A DNA stretch of 64,000 nucleotides from Linanthus parryae (taxonomy: Eukaryota; Streptophyta; Magnoliopsida; Ericales; Polemoniaceae). Position numbers and translations under genes: made by a program. Every line of letters starts with the position of its first letter. Within the stretch, counting starts at the first letter, position 1. Positions 36,090-48,095 of this stretch are shown here, piece after piece. The notes below the pieces were generated by a model. That model ran no database searches, was not told the origin of the DNA, and was given only the letters and a program-made list of their open reading frames with translations. The DNA lies in NCBI GenBank assembly GCA_023055425.1, contig JALGPY010000009.1, positions 34,763,275 to 34,827,274 on the forward strand, in the 5' to 3' direction.

Positions 36090-38924
36090 GAAACAAGTCA
36101 TGTTATTAGTTCGCAGTATCCAGGGGTGACCTGGGTAAATAGTAACAGATGATACTGGCGTATAGGGGGTTCTGATAACCCAACCTCTCTGCCAAGCGTT
36201 ATGGATCGGATCCCCCGTCCCGCTAGTCATCATACAAATAGCTAACTAGACCTTAAGTGTCGACACCCCCTTAAGATTGTAAGCCAGAAGAGTGGTACTA
36301 GATGCTAGACTCCAGCCTACGGCGAAAAGAGTCGGGGCGCACAGAGTCCCAAATCTTTAGGGACTGAAACCCAGGGAATCATCACCCGAAATAAGTTTAG
36401 GGACTGAACCCAGGGGATTATCCCGGTATCTCTTTAGGGACCTGGCCCAGGGAATCATCACCCGATAGTAACGTAACGTAAAGTAACACGACGTAGGCGT
36501 ATAGCACTGTCGTAGACCCAACTGGTTCCGGTATACGCGATTCATTCACTTTACGTTATTAATGACTTTTGATTTAGTGACATTTGAACAATGAGATTGT
36601 CGATTTAATACGAGAAGTAAAGTGAGGATATTAAAGCAATAGTATCGCGTTTAACGAATTTCAGAATAAAGTACGACAGCTATTTGGAAAGAAAACAAGT
36701 ATAGTATGAGAAAGAACTTGGCACGACAGGTATTTTTTGAGACGGAACATAAATCACGTTCGGACACGAAAGAAGACAAGTACACAACGCTAAGCATGAA
36801 TACTCACTGTGAGAGCCGTAGAGTGCTAGCTAGTCAACTACTCGTAAACGATGTCTTGATCTACTGGCACGTCGAAGTCACGCTCTACAATATACACACA
36901 ATTTCCTAATTACAAAGAGGTATGTGTCGTAAGTTGGAAATGCATATGTCCTATATGATATGCAGTGACAACTCTGATAATTATCAACACCCAATTTATT
37001 TGCAGATAAATATATACTAAGTTGCTAATAAGTTAGAAAACCCGAAAACGGTTTTAAGAAATTACATAATGAATTTTAAAAGTGAAACATAATTAATACT
37101 CTAATTACAATTATAATAAGTTTCAGGAAAAATAAAATTGCCAATTATAGAATTTAAAGTACTAATTCTTATGGTTGTAAAAGTTTATATTTCGAATAAA
37201 AGAAGTTGTAGTTAATATGTTACAATTACTATGTATTTTCTAAATAATTATTTTGCTTTATAAGTTAACAATATTTAATTAAACCAAACTTTAATTTGTC
37301 GAGAAAAGGAATGATATTGATATTATAACTATTTGGATAATCTCACAATTTATTTAAGCTAAAAAAAACTGAAATTTGTTTAATAATGAAAATTTATTCT
37401 TTATTTATTTTATAGTTATGTATATATATGCAATATATATTCGTTAACTTACTTTTCAAGTACACAATATTAAATGTTGGATTAATACTAATTTTAAATT
37501 TTACATAAACGTTCTATTTTGTATTTTCATTACGAAAGCATTATTTTCATTAATTTGTGAAGAAACTAATTTAATTTAACTTATTTAATCATTTAAACTA
37601 AATAAACAATAATGTAAATATACATAAAAATGCAGTTTGTATAAAATACAGCTAGCACCCCACTACCAATATAACAGCTTTAGCATCTAGCATAGTCTAC
37701 CCTCACATTTCCAGGTTGTACACAAAAACCCCTCTGTTACAAACTTTTATTCAATTTTGCCATCTTCTCCAACCCATCTTCACCCATATATACATATACA
37801 CATACACCCACCCACATACAAGCAATTATACATGATCACTAACGTTTGCAGCTTAGGAATTCAACAAGTGAGAGTTCAATTTACCGAAGAATAGAGGAGG
37901 AGAACGAATCGGAACTTGCCGGCGAAGAACCGGTGGTCTTTGGGTGAGCAGAGCTTGGTCTCCGGTTACTCCGGTGGCTGGGCTCTGTCAGGAGACAAAG
38001 GGGAGGCAGAAAAAGAGGCGACGAAGGTAGTGGTGATCAGAGATGGAGGCGAACATGTGGCGGCGTCGGCGTCGGGCTCGCTGCCTCTGTTGCCGCCGCT
38101 GCTTCCGTTGTTGTTTCTTCGGGTTCGACGAAGACAGAGAGCGAGGGAGTGATATGGAGGTGTAGATTGATGGGTGAGTTCTATTTGGAGCAGGAGGTGG
38201 TGATTATCGGTGGTGGTGATGATGGTTTTTTGGCCGCCGGTTTTCTCGGGTAAAACAGGGGAAGAAATTTTGAGGGTGAAAGGGGGCTTTTGTCGGAGGC
38301 GAGGAGGAACAGGGGGATGCTATGTAGGGGTGGTGATTGAGATGTTGTAGGGGTGGTGATGGAGATGGTGAGCAGGAGGTAGGCGGCTAAATGGGGTTCA
38401 GAACAGAGTAATGCAGAGAAGAAAGGGAAGAAAAAGAAAGAAGAAAAAAAAATAAAAGAAAAGGGGAAAAAGGAGGAAGTGTATGGTGTTGCGCGTGCAC
38501 CGCGCAACGCGGTGATCTTATGCGCGAAAAATTAAAAAAAAAGAAAAAAAAAATAAAATAAAAAAAAATGTGGTGAACGATAATTTACGCGACGCGCGTA
38601 TATTGGCACTCGACTAAAAACGACACATTATGAATAATTAACACGATTATTGATTTATAAATATGAGAATTTTGCTAACTACTTTTGAAAAACGTTTCGA
38701 GAAATTGAAGTTTTCAAATAACTAACTAAATCAGGTTTTCGAAGCATAAATTTACATAACGAAATTTAAAGATTTAAACAAATAGTTTTAGATATATATA
38801 TATATATCGCATTAGAGTTTTAGTTTATAAAGTTCTATAATAAAAATGTATCTAAGATGTTTCAGAGATACGTTCGCGCGCTGCCAAATTACCAGGTTGC
38901 CCCTAGGAAAATCTCGGGTATTAC
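36090..38924 (-). repeat. 5'-truncated LTR, tandem unit 3
   Basis: Same breakpoint as the copy at 32351-35203. Ends GGTATTACA. Confidence 0.9.
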
Positions 38925-39113
38925 ATCCTTCCCTCCTCGGACTAAGCTTCGTCCTCGAAGCTTGGATGCAGTACTAGGACTTATGGGTCTATATTTGAAG
39001 TTGCAACTAACAAAACAACAATTAGCAGGCACATGAAATGCAAGGGCAAAACGGGGTTGTTACATTCTCCCCCACTTAGGATTGAGCTTCGTCCTCGAAG
39101 CTCGAAAGAGTTT
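38925..39113 (-). other. 3' module, tandem unit 3
   Basis: Copy of 31491-31678 with both palindromes and both purine tracts. Confidence 0.6.
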
Positions 39114-39920
39114 CTAGAGGTCTCTACAGGTTTCTAATATGAAGTGAAATGCAGGGTGATAGTGGATGGAGATCGTACCTGTCCCCATGTTGTATGCCGC
39201 TTCATCTTCTACTTGGTTCATCATAAAGATTTGGCCACCTGACCTTTGGCTGTTGCCTTGAGTTGCATTCCTTCCATTTCCGTTCCCGTTGTTGCCAGCT
39301 CCATGGTTGTTGTTGTTGCCATTGAAGACCACATTACCATTATGTGCTCCATTCCCGTTGTAGTTGCCCTGCTGGCCCACTGCGCCATTACTGAAGTTTA
39401 GGTTGCGAAACTGGTTTCCGCCATTCTGATTGTTCTGCTGGTAGTCGTTGCCTTTCTGGTTCAAACGGTTCTTTTGATAGTTCCGTCCATTGCCTAGGCA
39501 GTTCTGCGTGTTCCCTCGATAGTTGTCTTGTTTGTCCGCTACTTTTCTTTTGTCACATTCGTACATTCTATGGCCTCTGATGCCACAGTAGTCGCATGTA
39601 ACCTTGTTTCCATCACAATCAGTTCCTGGGTGGTCCCCATTGCATCTCTTACAATAGTAGTGACGCGTGGGCCTCGTCACCTGGCTATAGTGATTTTCGC
39701 TATTCCTGTTAATCTGGTTCTGACTTCCCCCATCATTGCCAGACCTGAGGCGCTTCTCCGCTCCTTGGTTGTTATATCTTCCTTGGCCATAGTTACCAGC
39801 CTCTTGACCTTCCAGCTTCCTTTTTCCCAACTGTAGGGTCAGCGTCTCATCGATTCTCCATATGTTCGCTGCTACACCATAGGCTTCTGACAAGGTGTCA
39901 TAGCCTCTGGTTAGCATGGT
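39114..39920 (-). pseudogene. gag C-terminal part, tandem unit 3, cut by the Tekay-like insertion
   Basis: Two zinc knuckles (the second CDYCGIRGHRMYEC) and the Asn-rich tail are present. Unlike units 1 and 2 the frame continues upstream past the duplication breakpoint (39805-39807) to the insertion site at 39921-39925. The missing N-terminal half of the same gag is at 53892-54507, on the far side of the nested element. It also lacks six bases present in units 1 and 2 near 39402. Confidence 0.88.
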
Positions 39921-39925
39921 CCTCT
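39921..39925. repeat. Left target-site duplication CCTCT of the Tekay-like element
   Basis: Repeated at 53887-53891, with TG at 39926 and CA at 53886 as the element ends. Confidence 0.93.
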
Positions 39926-42900
39926 TGTGACATCCCGCATAATTAAACCCATTTAAGCATTATTTGGAGTTGGTTTATGACCTTATAATATGATTTTTTT
40001 GGGCCAATTAATTTGGGATGGAATTTCATATTAGTCCCCTATAATTTCAATATTGACAAATTCTTATTTGCTATGAAGTGTGAAGAAGTATGAAGTGCGT
40101 TTTTGGTATATACGTATTTCTTGAGTATTGTTATCGTATTGTTCATCTTGCATGTACACCTAGTGTAGTGGGGAAAGTAGACCCTTAATTACCTATTATT
40201 AGGCATGCTAATGACCCATCATGACTACTTGCCTTGCATACCATAGATTTGTATCAATTTTACACTTCACAAGCCATCTTGTTCATTGAACCAAAACTTT
40301 CTAGTACATTCCCGGATTTGAGAAAGGGAGCCACAAAAGCATGGCCAAAACTTGGTATTTTGCTATTCTATGGGTGTAAAACTTATGGGAGTTGGATACC
40401 TATCAACCCTAGAGTCTTTTTCCAATGTTACTCCTCATATTTAAATCATTTGGAGCTAGTTAAGTGTGTCATCTTTTGTTGTGTTATTTGTGCCTAGTTA
40501 GACTATACTAGTGCACTCCTTGCAATTATGTGTGGTGTGACTTATGTACCCAATCTCTTGTACATCTTTATACCTTTGTTATGCAGCCCATCCTCATTAT
40601 TTTCTCACACCCATTATCTCTCTCTAACTCACTAGAAGTTCTATTTCCTCTCAAAAGAACTTCAGCCCGTTTTTGTGCTAAGACCACCACAAAACACCAT
40701 CAAAACTTCATATTCTAGCATCCAAAGTATGGAAAATTCATCTCCAAGCTAGATACAACCTTGGTGGAGAGTTCTTTCTTCATTCTACCCAAGGATTTGA
40801 GCTCACAAACACTCTTTTGCTCACCAATCTTGATCTTGAGGTAAAACCTTGATATAATCTTTGACTTTTGCATATTCTTGGTTCTAATGTCCTTTTTCCA
40901 TTGTAGAACATCTGAAAATGTCCTTGCATGTGTCTATTTTTGCATCTTCTTGTGGATTTATGGGTTCATCCTCATGGTTGAAGTTTTAGAAGAAAGGTTG
41001 TGTCCTAAAAGATGAGAGTTGTTCTTGATCTCCCTATTTCATACTTCTCATCTATTCAAGTCATGTGTTTTTGCTCATTCTTGAAGCCTATGTGCTGCAT
41101 TTGGAATTGCATGTGTCTCTTTTATATCTTATTTGATCATCAATGAAGTTCTTTCACATATTCACTTGAGGATCTTGTGATTTAAAGGAAGTGGTCTCGT
41201 TTTGATACTCTGTTTTTCGTCAGATTTGTGACCTGACTTAGATAGGCCACATCTCACTCATAAAAACTCGTATGATGCTCTACCTTATATCGTTTTGAAG
41301 CCCCGTGTGTCTAATTTCATCTCCAACTGGTTTCATGCCCAAATTCATCATATATTTTCTGTAATGCGAATTCTTGTAAAATGTGTCTGGGCTGGAACTG
41401 GGTTCGGGCAGATTCTATCACTCAACTTTGTGGAGTCATTACTCTCTCATACGAGCTTTTATTTTGCTCTACCTTATATAGTTTCGAAGCCCCGTGTGTC
41501 TACTTTCATCTCCAACTGTTTTCATGCCCAAATTCATCATATATTTTCTGTAATGCGAATTCTTGTAAACTGTGTCTGGGCTGGAACTGGGTTCGGGCAG
41601 ATTCTATCACTCAACTTTGTGGAGTCATTACTCTCTCATACGAGCTTGTATTTTGCTCTACCTTATATCGTTTCGAAGCTCTATGTTTCTAGTTTCATTT
41701 CCAGTTGGATTCATGCCAAAATATGTTGTATATCATTCAGAATTCCAGTTTTTGTAAAGTGTGTCAAATCTGAAAAGTTCATTTCTCGTCTAGTGGCATG
41801 TGCTACTTTAGAGAACATTATTCCATGGTCGGTTCGTCTTAGAAGGTCTTTATAACCACGTCATGGGAAATTTTTAGCACCTTATTATTGCCTTATAGTG
41901 CAATTGTCTTAATGTTGGCTTGCTCTTATTATTTGTAGAGCCTCGTTGTTAGAGTTGCACATGGATTTCGGTATTGGTAGCTAGTAAGAATTTTATAAGC
42001 TAGGACCCGAGGTGAGTACTTACCCAACCCTTTGGTAGTGCTATTTTTATATATTAACTGTTTATGGGCTATGAGGTGGATGTTGTGATACTTGTTAATG
42101 GTGGAATGTGTTTTTGATAACGTGGTGATTTGCATCTTTTGATTGGAGATATAGCCCATATTTTAAAGCATGTTTATAAATGTTATTTGTAAAACTGAAA
42201 GTCCATGGTATGTTTCTTAAATGTTTGGCCAAGATGGTTGCCTAAATGACACTGTTGGACAGTACCCTAACGGTCGGGGGATATACACCGGTACAGTACC
42301 CTAACGGTGGGGGATATACACCGGACAGTACCCTCCCGGCGCGGGGACATAGACCGGAGGTCGATACCCTGTCCCAGGGATATAATATGGGATGAGCCGT
42401 TAACACGTGCGTTGTCATGACTTGTCGACTATGTTTTGTCCGAGGTAGCAATTCTACGCGGACTCGCCATATTTATGGCTTAGTGTCACAAATGAGATTT
42501 TAAATGGCCAAAGTTTTGAATGAAAGGAGCCGAGGGCTCAAAGTGGTGTTGTGGAGGGACCGAAGACCCAAGTGTTTTATAGTAAATGCTCTACATGTTT
42601 ACTTACTTGAATGCTTGCTTGAATTATGTTGTTTATATTACTCTTTATCTATGTATGAACTGTGAAGCAAGCATGTTTTGAAAAACTTGACCATGGCATT
42701 TGAAACTAGTATATATATATTGTATATTTCCAAACCTAACAAAGGGGTAAGTACGTGCTCACCAGACTTCGTAGTCTGACCGGTTTTTAAATGACCGCTA
42801 TTTCAGGTTCAAAGGAGAGGACCGAGCCAAGTAATCAAGCTGCTTAGTTGCTTATGCCATTTCATGTTGTGGATAATTTATGCTTTTGTGCTGAAGTTGT

Positions 42901-43392
42901 CTAAGAATCTTGTCTCATGTATATAATGTAGTACTTGGTGTCTGTCGGTATGTAACTCTTTGGGATCTAGCTTGCACTTGTTGGAGACCATGTATGGTTA
43001 TCTTTTGGTAACGGGAATGTGTTACCCCATGAGGGGATATCCCGTGGTTTGTTAACTCAACTTTTGGAGTTGTTTTGTGACCCTTTTCGTGAATGGATTA
43101 TGTGCAACCGTGACTGAACCTTGAAGGACTTGACTCTGAGATCGACGAGTACCATGGAGGATAGAGAAACGTTTTATTCAATTCTCAAAGTTTTATTTCA
43201 TTTTGTGAAAAAAAAATGGTTTTCGATATAAGACCCCTTTTCATAAGCTTCCGCAATATTTATTAGTTAATTCTTGAATTTCTAAACATTTTCACTCTCA
43301 TCCTCATGGTACGAGTTAGCCTTGGTGGCGTGTGACGCCTCGTTCCCGTTTAATTACTTTGTTAATCGGGGTCGCGGGAGCGGGGTGCCACA
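39926..43392 (+). repeat. 5' LTR of the Tekay-like element (3467 bp)
   Basis: Begins TGTGACATCCC and ends GGTGCCACA directly before the primer-binding site region. Contains a 189-bp tandem triplication (41277-41843) and a short 31-35 bp triplication of CAGTACCCTAACGG-type sequence (42258-42350). Short ORFs in it (for example 40234-40497 and 41295-41855) arise from repeats and are not called genes. Confidence 0.93.
41277..41843. repeat. 189-bp tandem repeat, three copies, inside the 5' LTR
   Basis: Copies start at GCTCTACCTTATAT at 41277, 41466 and 41655. The first two are close to each other; the third diverges after its first part. The same array is in the 3' LTR (49449 onward), where the solo LTR interrupts copy 2. 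Confidence 0.85.
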
Positions 43393-43396
43393 TGGT

Positions 43397-43408
43397 TGGT
43401 ATCAGAGC
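43397..43408 (+). promoter_or_regulatory. Primer-binding site of the Tekay-like element
   Basis: TGGTATCAGAGC, the complement of the initiator tRNA-Met 3' end, four bases after the 5' LTR. Confidence 0.92.
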
Positions 43409-43574
43409 ATAGGTTTATATAGAAACCTTAGAGTATGGTCAGTAGGATGACCCTTATGTGTAAGTCTACTAGATAGTAATACTTAGTACTTGCTTAAGTG
43501 GTAGTATTTATAGTGCGAAGAGCACGGTGGGCTCGTTATGCATTTAATGGGTGTTCTTCTTATATATATAGAAA

Positions 43575-46500
43575 ATGAGTAGCAGTCATTCAACCCACAA
43601 CTCGCAGCATGCGGCGGCAGGGACTTCCCATGCGTTTGCAACTAATTCTACTGATGCTAGAGATGGCGCCAATCCTAATGAGATGGCTGGGCTGGCTAGA
43701 GCCATGGAGGAAATGGCTAGAGCGATGGCAAGAGGAAACCAGAATGTGACAATTGATAATTTTAGAGCACTCAAGCCTAGGGTTTTCAAGGGAACCAATG
43801 ACCCGGTGGAAGCTGAAAACTGGTTATTGTCAATGGAAAAGCACTTGGAGAGGCTGCACTGTACTGAGATGCAAAAGGTCGAGTTTGCCACTTATGCCTT
43901 GGAGGATAATGCTTATCGTTGGTGGATAGTCGTGAAAGAGCGCGAGGTGATTGACACGTGGGAAAAGTTTGTTGAAGTTTTTAATAAGAAGTACTTCCCT
44001 CAGGCGTTGAAGAATGCTAAAGCTATTGAGTTCATGAACCTTATTCAGGGGAACATGTCAGTGGCTGAGTATGAAGCTAAGTTCAATGAGCTCTCTCGTC
44101 ATGCACCTCATGTGGTGGATACCGAGGAAAGGAGGGCTAGGAAATTTGAAGTAGGGTTGCGTCCCGGAATTCGAACTAGGATCGAGTTATTGGGAATCAA
44201 CGACTATGACATACTTGTGGAGCGAGCTACTCTAGCAGAGAAGGGTATCATGGAGGCCATCAGGCAGAGGGACACTAGAAGAAGTAAGACTAAAGGGAGT
44301 ACCAGTAGTTCGAGGAATGAAAATAGTTTAGGCCCAAGAAACTCAAACACATTTAAGAGGTTTGGTCCCACTAGGAGTGGTAATTCTGGTCAGAGCGGAA
44401 GTGGGAAAACTGGTAATGCGAGTAATGGCAACAAGGCATGCACCAAGTGCGGGAGGTACCATATGGGTCGGCCATGTGGTGATTTCAATGGAGCGTGTTA
44501 TAACTGCAAGCAACTTGGTCACTATGCTAGAGAGTGTCCTAGGAACAGCCAAAGGACTGGAGGAAGCCAAGGGGCGAGTGTCTCTGTCCATCAACCTAAC
44601 CCAAACCGCCAAGCGAGAGCTTTTGCACTTGTCCCAGGAGATGTCCAAGCATCAGCATCAGTGGTGGCAGGTACCTTTTTGATTAGTTCAACTCCTGCCC
44701 TTGCTCTTATTGATTCTGGTTCTACCCATTCATTTATCTCTACCCGCTTTGCTCATCATCTACATGGTTTTCCTGAACCTTTGGGCTACACACTTGACGT
44801 CTCTACTCCCTTAGGTGTAGTTATGACTGCTTCTTCTATTTAGCGGAACTGTGACATCACCATTGAAGGTAGACTTTTGGTTGTTAACCTAATTCCCTTG
44901 GATATTAGTGGCTTTGATGTAATCTTGGGGATGGATTGGCTCTCTGCCAATCACGCCGTTATTGACCGTGTTAATAAGTTGGTGACCTTCCAATCTCCTA
45001 CTGAAGAAGAGTTTACTTTGGAGGGGACACGAGTAGTATCACCACCCTATATAATTTCTTCCTTACAAGCTAGTAAGCTTATTCGGAAAGGTTGTGAGGG
45101 GTACTTAGCTTGTATCTTGAACCGTGCCGTAGATGATCGTAAGATGGATGATATTCCTATAGTTCAAGATTTTTTGGATGTGTTTCCGGAGGATGTGAAT
45201 GAGTTGCCACCAGAAAGAGAAGTTGAATTTTCAATTGAGGTTTTACCAGGTACAACACCAATTTCAAAGGCACCATATAGAATGGCCCCGATAGAACTTC
45301 GAGAATTAAAAGTTCAGTTGGAGGAGTTGTTGAGCAAAGGGTTTATTCGGCCTAGTACTTCTCCGTGGGGAGCTCCGGTGTTGTTTGTTAAGAAGAAGGA
45401 TGGTTCCTTGAGATTGTGCATTGATTATCGGGAGTTGAACAAGGTGACCATAAAGAATAAATATCCTTTACCCCGTATTGATGATTTGTTTGATCAATTG
45501 CAAGGTTCAAGAGTCTTCTCAAAAATTGATTTGAGGTCGGGTTACCATCAGTTGAGAATTAAGGCTGAGGATGTCCCTAAGAGTGCAATTCTTACAAGAT
45601 ATGGTCATTATGAATTTCTGGTGATGCCTTTTGGACTTACTAATGCACCAACTGCTTTTATGGATCTAATGAACAGGGTGTTTAAGGCGTTCTTGGATGA
45701 CTTTGTTATTGTGTTCATTGATGATATACTTGTTTATTCAAAGAGCATAAAAGAGCATGAGGAATATTTGAGGATTGTCCTTCAGACCCTTAGGGATCAC
45801 AGGTTATTTGCAAAGTTTGAGAAGTGCGAGTTTTGGTTATCGCAGATATCGTTTCTTGGTCATATAGTAGACGAAAATGGTATCGCTGTGGATCCTAAGA
45901 AAATTGAGGCGGTCGTTAATTGGGAAAGACCAAGGAGTGTGACAGAGGTTCGCAGCTTTCTTGGTTTAGCTGGTTACTACCGAAGATTTGTTCAAAACTT
46001 TTCTGTCATTGCAAGTCCTCTTACTAAGCTGACTCGAAAGGAGACTCCATTTGTGTGGACGGACGAATGAGAAAGGAGTTTTAGAGAATTAAAGGAAAGG
46101 CTAGTGTCTGCACCCATTTTGAGTTTACCAGACAGCTCCGGGGATTTTGTAGTTTATAGTGATGCTTCGAAGAAGGGGCTTGGGTGTGTGCTTATGCAGA
46201 ATGGGAAAGTAATTGCTTATGCCTCAAGACAATTGAAGTTGCATGAACAGAACTTCCCAACTCATGATTTGGAGTTAGCTGCGGTGATCTTTGCATTGAA
46301 GATTTGGAGGCATTACTTGTATGGACAGAGGTGCGAGATTTACACTGATCATAAGAGTTTGAAGTATATTTTTACCCAGAAAGAGTTAAACATGAGGCAG
46401 AGAAGATGGCTTGAGTTGATGAAGGACTACGATATTTCAATTCACTATCACCCAGGGAAAGCAAATGTGGTGGCAGGTGCTTTGAGTCGTAAGAGTGGTG

Positions 46501-48044
46501 CTAATCTAGCTTGCTTCATTACTTCTCAACCTAAGTTGCAAGAGGATCTTCGGCGTTTGGACTTAGAAGTAGTGCCACATCAAGTTCCTAGTTACATGTA
46601 TGCCTTGAGGCTAGAACCGTCGTTCTTGGAGGAATTAAAAGTGGCTCAGGCACGCGATCCTTTGTTGTTGAAAATGTCCCAAGGTGTGATAGATGGTACT
46701 AGGAAGGACTTTGTATTAGTAGACGGGATGTTGAAGTTCGAAGGGAGAATTTGTGTACCTAATGATTCGGAGGTTAAGCGTAAGTTGTTGGAGCAGTTTC
46801 ATAGTTCAAGTTTTGCTGTTCATCCTGGAAGTACGAAGATGTATCATGATGTGAAGAAAATATACTGGTGGCCTGGTATGAAGAGGGAAATTGCTGAGTT
46901 TGTTTCTTGTTGTTTGAAATGTCAATTAGTTAAAGCTGAGCATCAGAGACCATCTGGGTTGTTACAACCTCTACCTATCCCTGAGTGGAAATGGGAACAC
47001 GTTACGATGGATTTTGTTGTTGGTTTACCAAGATCTTCCCACCAAAATGATGCAATTTGGGTTATTGTGGATAGGTTGACCAAGTCGGCGCACTTTTTGG
47101 CAGTCAAGACGACTCATTCCTTGGAACGTTTGACAAAATTGTATATTGGAGAAATTATCCGTTTGCATGGAACACCAGTTTCTATTGTATCCGATAGAGA
47201 CCCACGCTTTGTATCGAGATTTTGGAAGAGGTTGCAGGAGTCCTTGGGAACTAAGTTGCATTTTAGCACATCCTTCCATCCGCAGACAGATGGGCAGTCG
47301 GAGCGCACAATACAGACTTTGGAAGACTTGCTTAGATTTTGTGTTATGGATTTTGAAGGTGGTTGGGAGGATCACCTGCCTTTGGTTGAGTTTGCATACA
47401 ATAACAGTTATCAATCTAGCCTAGGTATGGCGCCTTTCGAGGCTTTGTATGGGAGAAAGTGTCGTTCACCAATCTGTTGGATGGAAGTTGGTGAGAGGCG
47501 AATAGAAGGACCCGAGTTAGTGGAATTGACAACTAAAAAGATTCGAGTGATCCGTGAACGTTTGAAAATTGCTCAAAGTAGGCAAAAGAGTTATGCAGAT
47601 AACCGAAGACGAGACTTGGAGTTTCAAGTAGGTGACCATGTGTTCTTGAAGGTATCTCCAACCAAGGGAGTGTTGCGATTTGGGAAGAAAGGAAAACTAG
47701 GTGCACGCTATGTTGGCCCATTCGAGATCCTTGAAAGAATTGGAGCTGTGGCGTATCGTCTTGCGTTGCCACCAGAGCTAGATCATGTGCACAAAGTATT
47801 CCATGTATCAATGCTGAAGAAGTACGTGTATGACCCCAGTCATATAATCTCTTATCAACCTTTGGAGGTTAGGTCTGACTTGTCTTATGAAGAAATGCCA
47901 GTGGAAATCTTGGATCGTCGTGATCAAGTGCTGCGAAAAAAGAAAACTCCTTTGGTGAAAGTCTTGTGGAGGAATCATGCGGTAGAGGAAGTAACATGGG
48001 AGAGTGAAGCTGAGATGCGGGACAAGTATCCATATTTATTTTGA
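43575..48044 (+). pseudogene. gag-pol of the Tekay-like element, one frame with two premature stops
   Basis: Gag occupies the first 422 codons. It has a C-X2-C-X3-H-X4-C cluster at residues 289-301, a knuckle CYNCKQLGHYAREC at 308-321, and protease DSG with aspartate 380. An in-frame TAG at 44841-44843 ends this part. The same frame resumes with reverse transcriptase (FIDD at about 45715-45726) and meets an in-frame TGA at 46068-46070. It then continues through RNase H (YSDAS at about 46158), the integrase zinc finger (H at 46800, CxxC at 46911-46922), the core D, D and E at codons 47010, 47193 and 47301 (D-35-E spacing), and a chromodomain-like end at about 47886-48044. No frameshift was found, so these two point changes appear to be the only breaks. 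Confidence 0.93.
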
Positions 48045-48082
48045 TTATGAGGTACGTTAAGTTTGAGGACAAACTTCTTTTT

Positions 48083-48095
48083 AAGGTGAGTAGAA
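48083..48095 (+). promoter_or_regulatory. Polypurine tract of the Tekay-like element (candidate)
   Basis: AAGGTGAGTAGAA lies directly before the 3' LTR start TGTGACATCC at 48096. It is purine-rich with a few interruptions, in the position that primes plus-strand DNA. Confidence 0.6.

Noticed and set aside
29269..36909. Plus-strand 67-74 codon ORF starting MRKNLARQ in each LTR copy of the gag-only element
   Set aside because: Preserved because the LTR copies are recent duplicates. It has no similarity to a known protein and is antisense to the element.
28107..39806. Three independent insertions of gag-only elements side by side
   Set aside because: The internal LTRs all lack the same first about 550 bp and share one junction without target duplications, so duplication within one element explains them better.
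40234..41855. ORFs of 62-186 codons inside the Tekay-like LTRs
   Set aside because: They occur in both LTRs and the longest is built from the 189-bp tandem repeat, so they reflect repeat structure rather than genes.
42258..42350. CRISPR-like or satellite array
   Set aside because: Only three imperfect, directly adjacent copies inside an LTR, without spacers.
43397..43408. TGGTATCAGAGC strings as possible tRNA genes
   Set aside because: Each lies within a few bases of an LTR edge and lacks the rest of a tRNA, so they are primer-binding sites.
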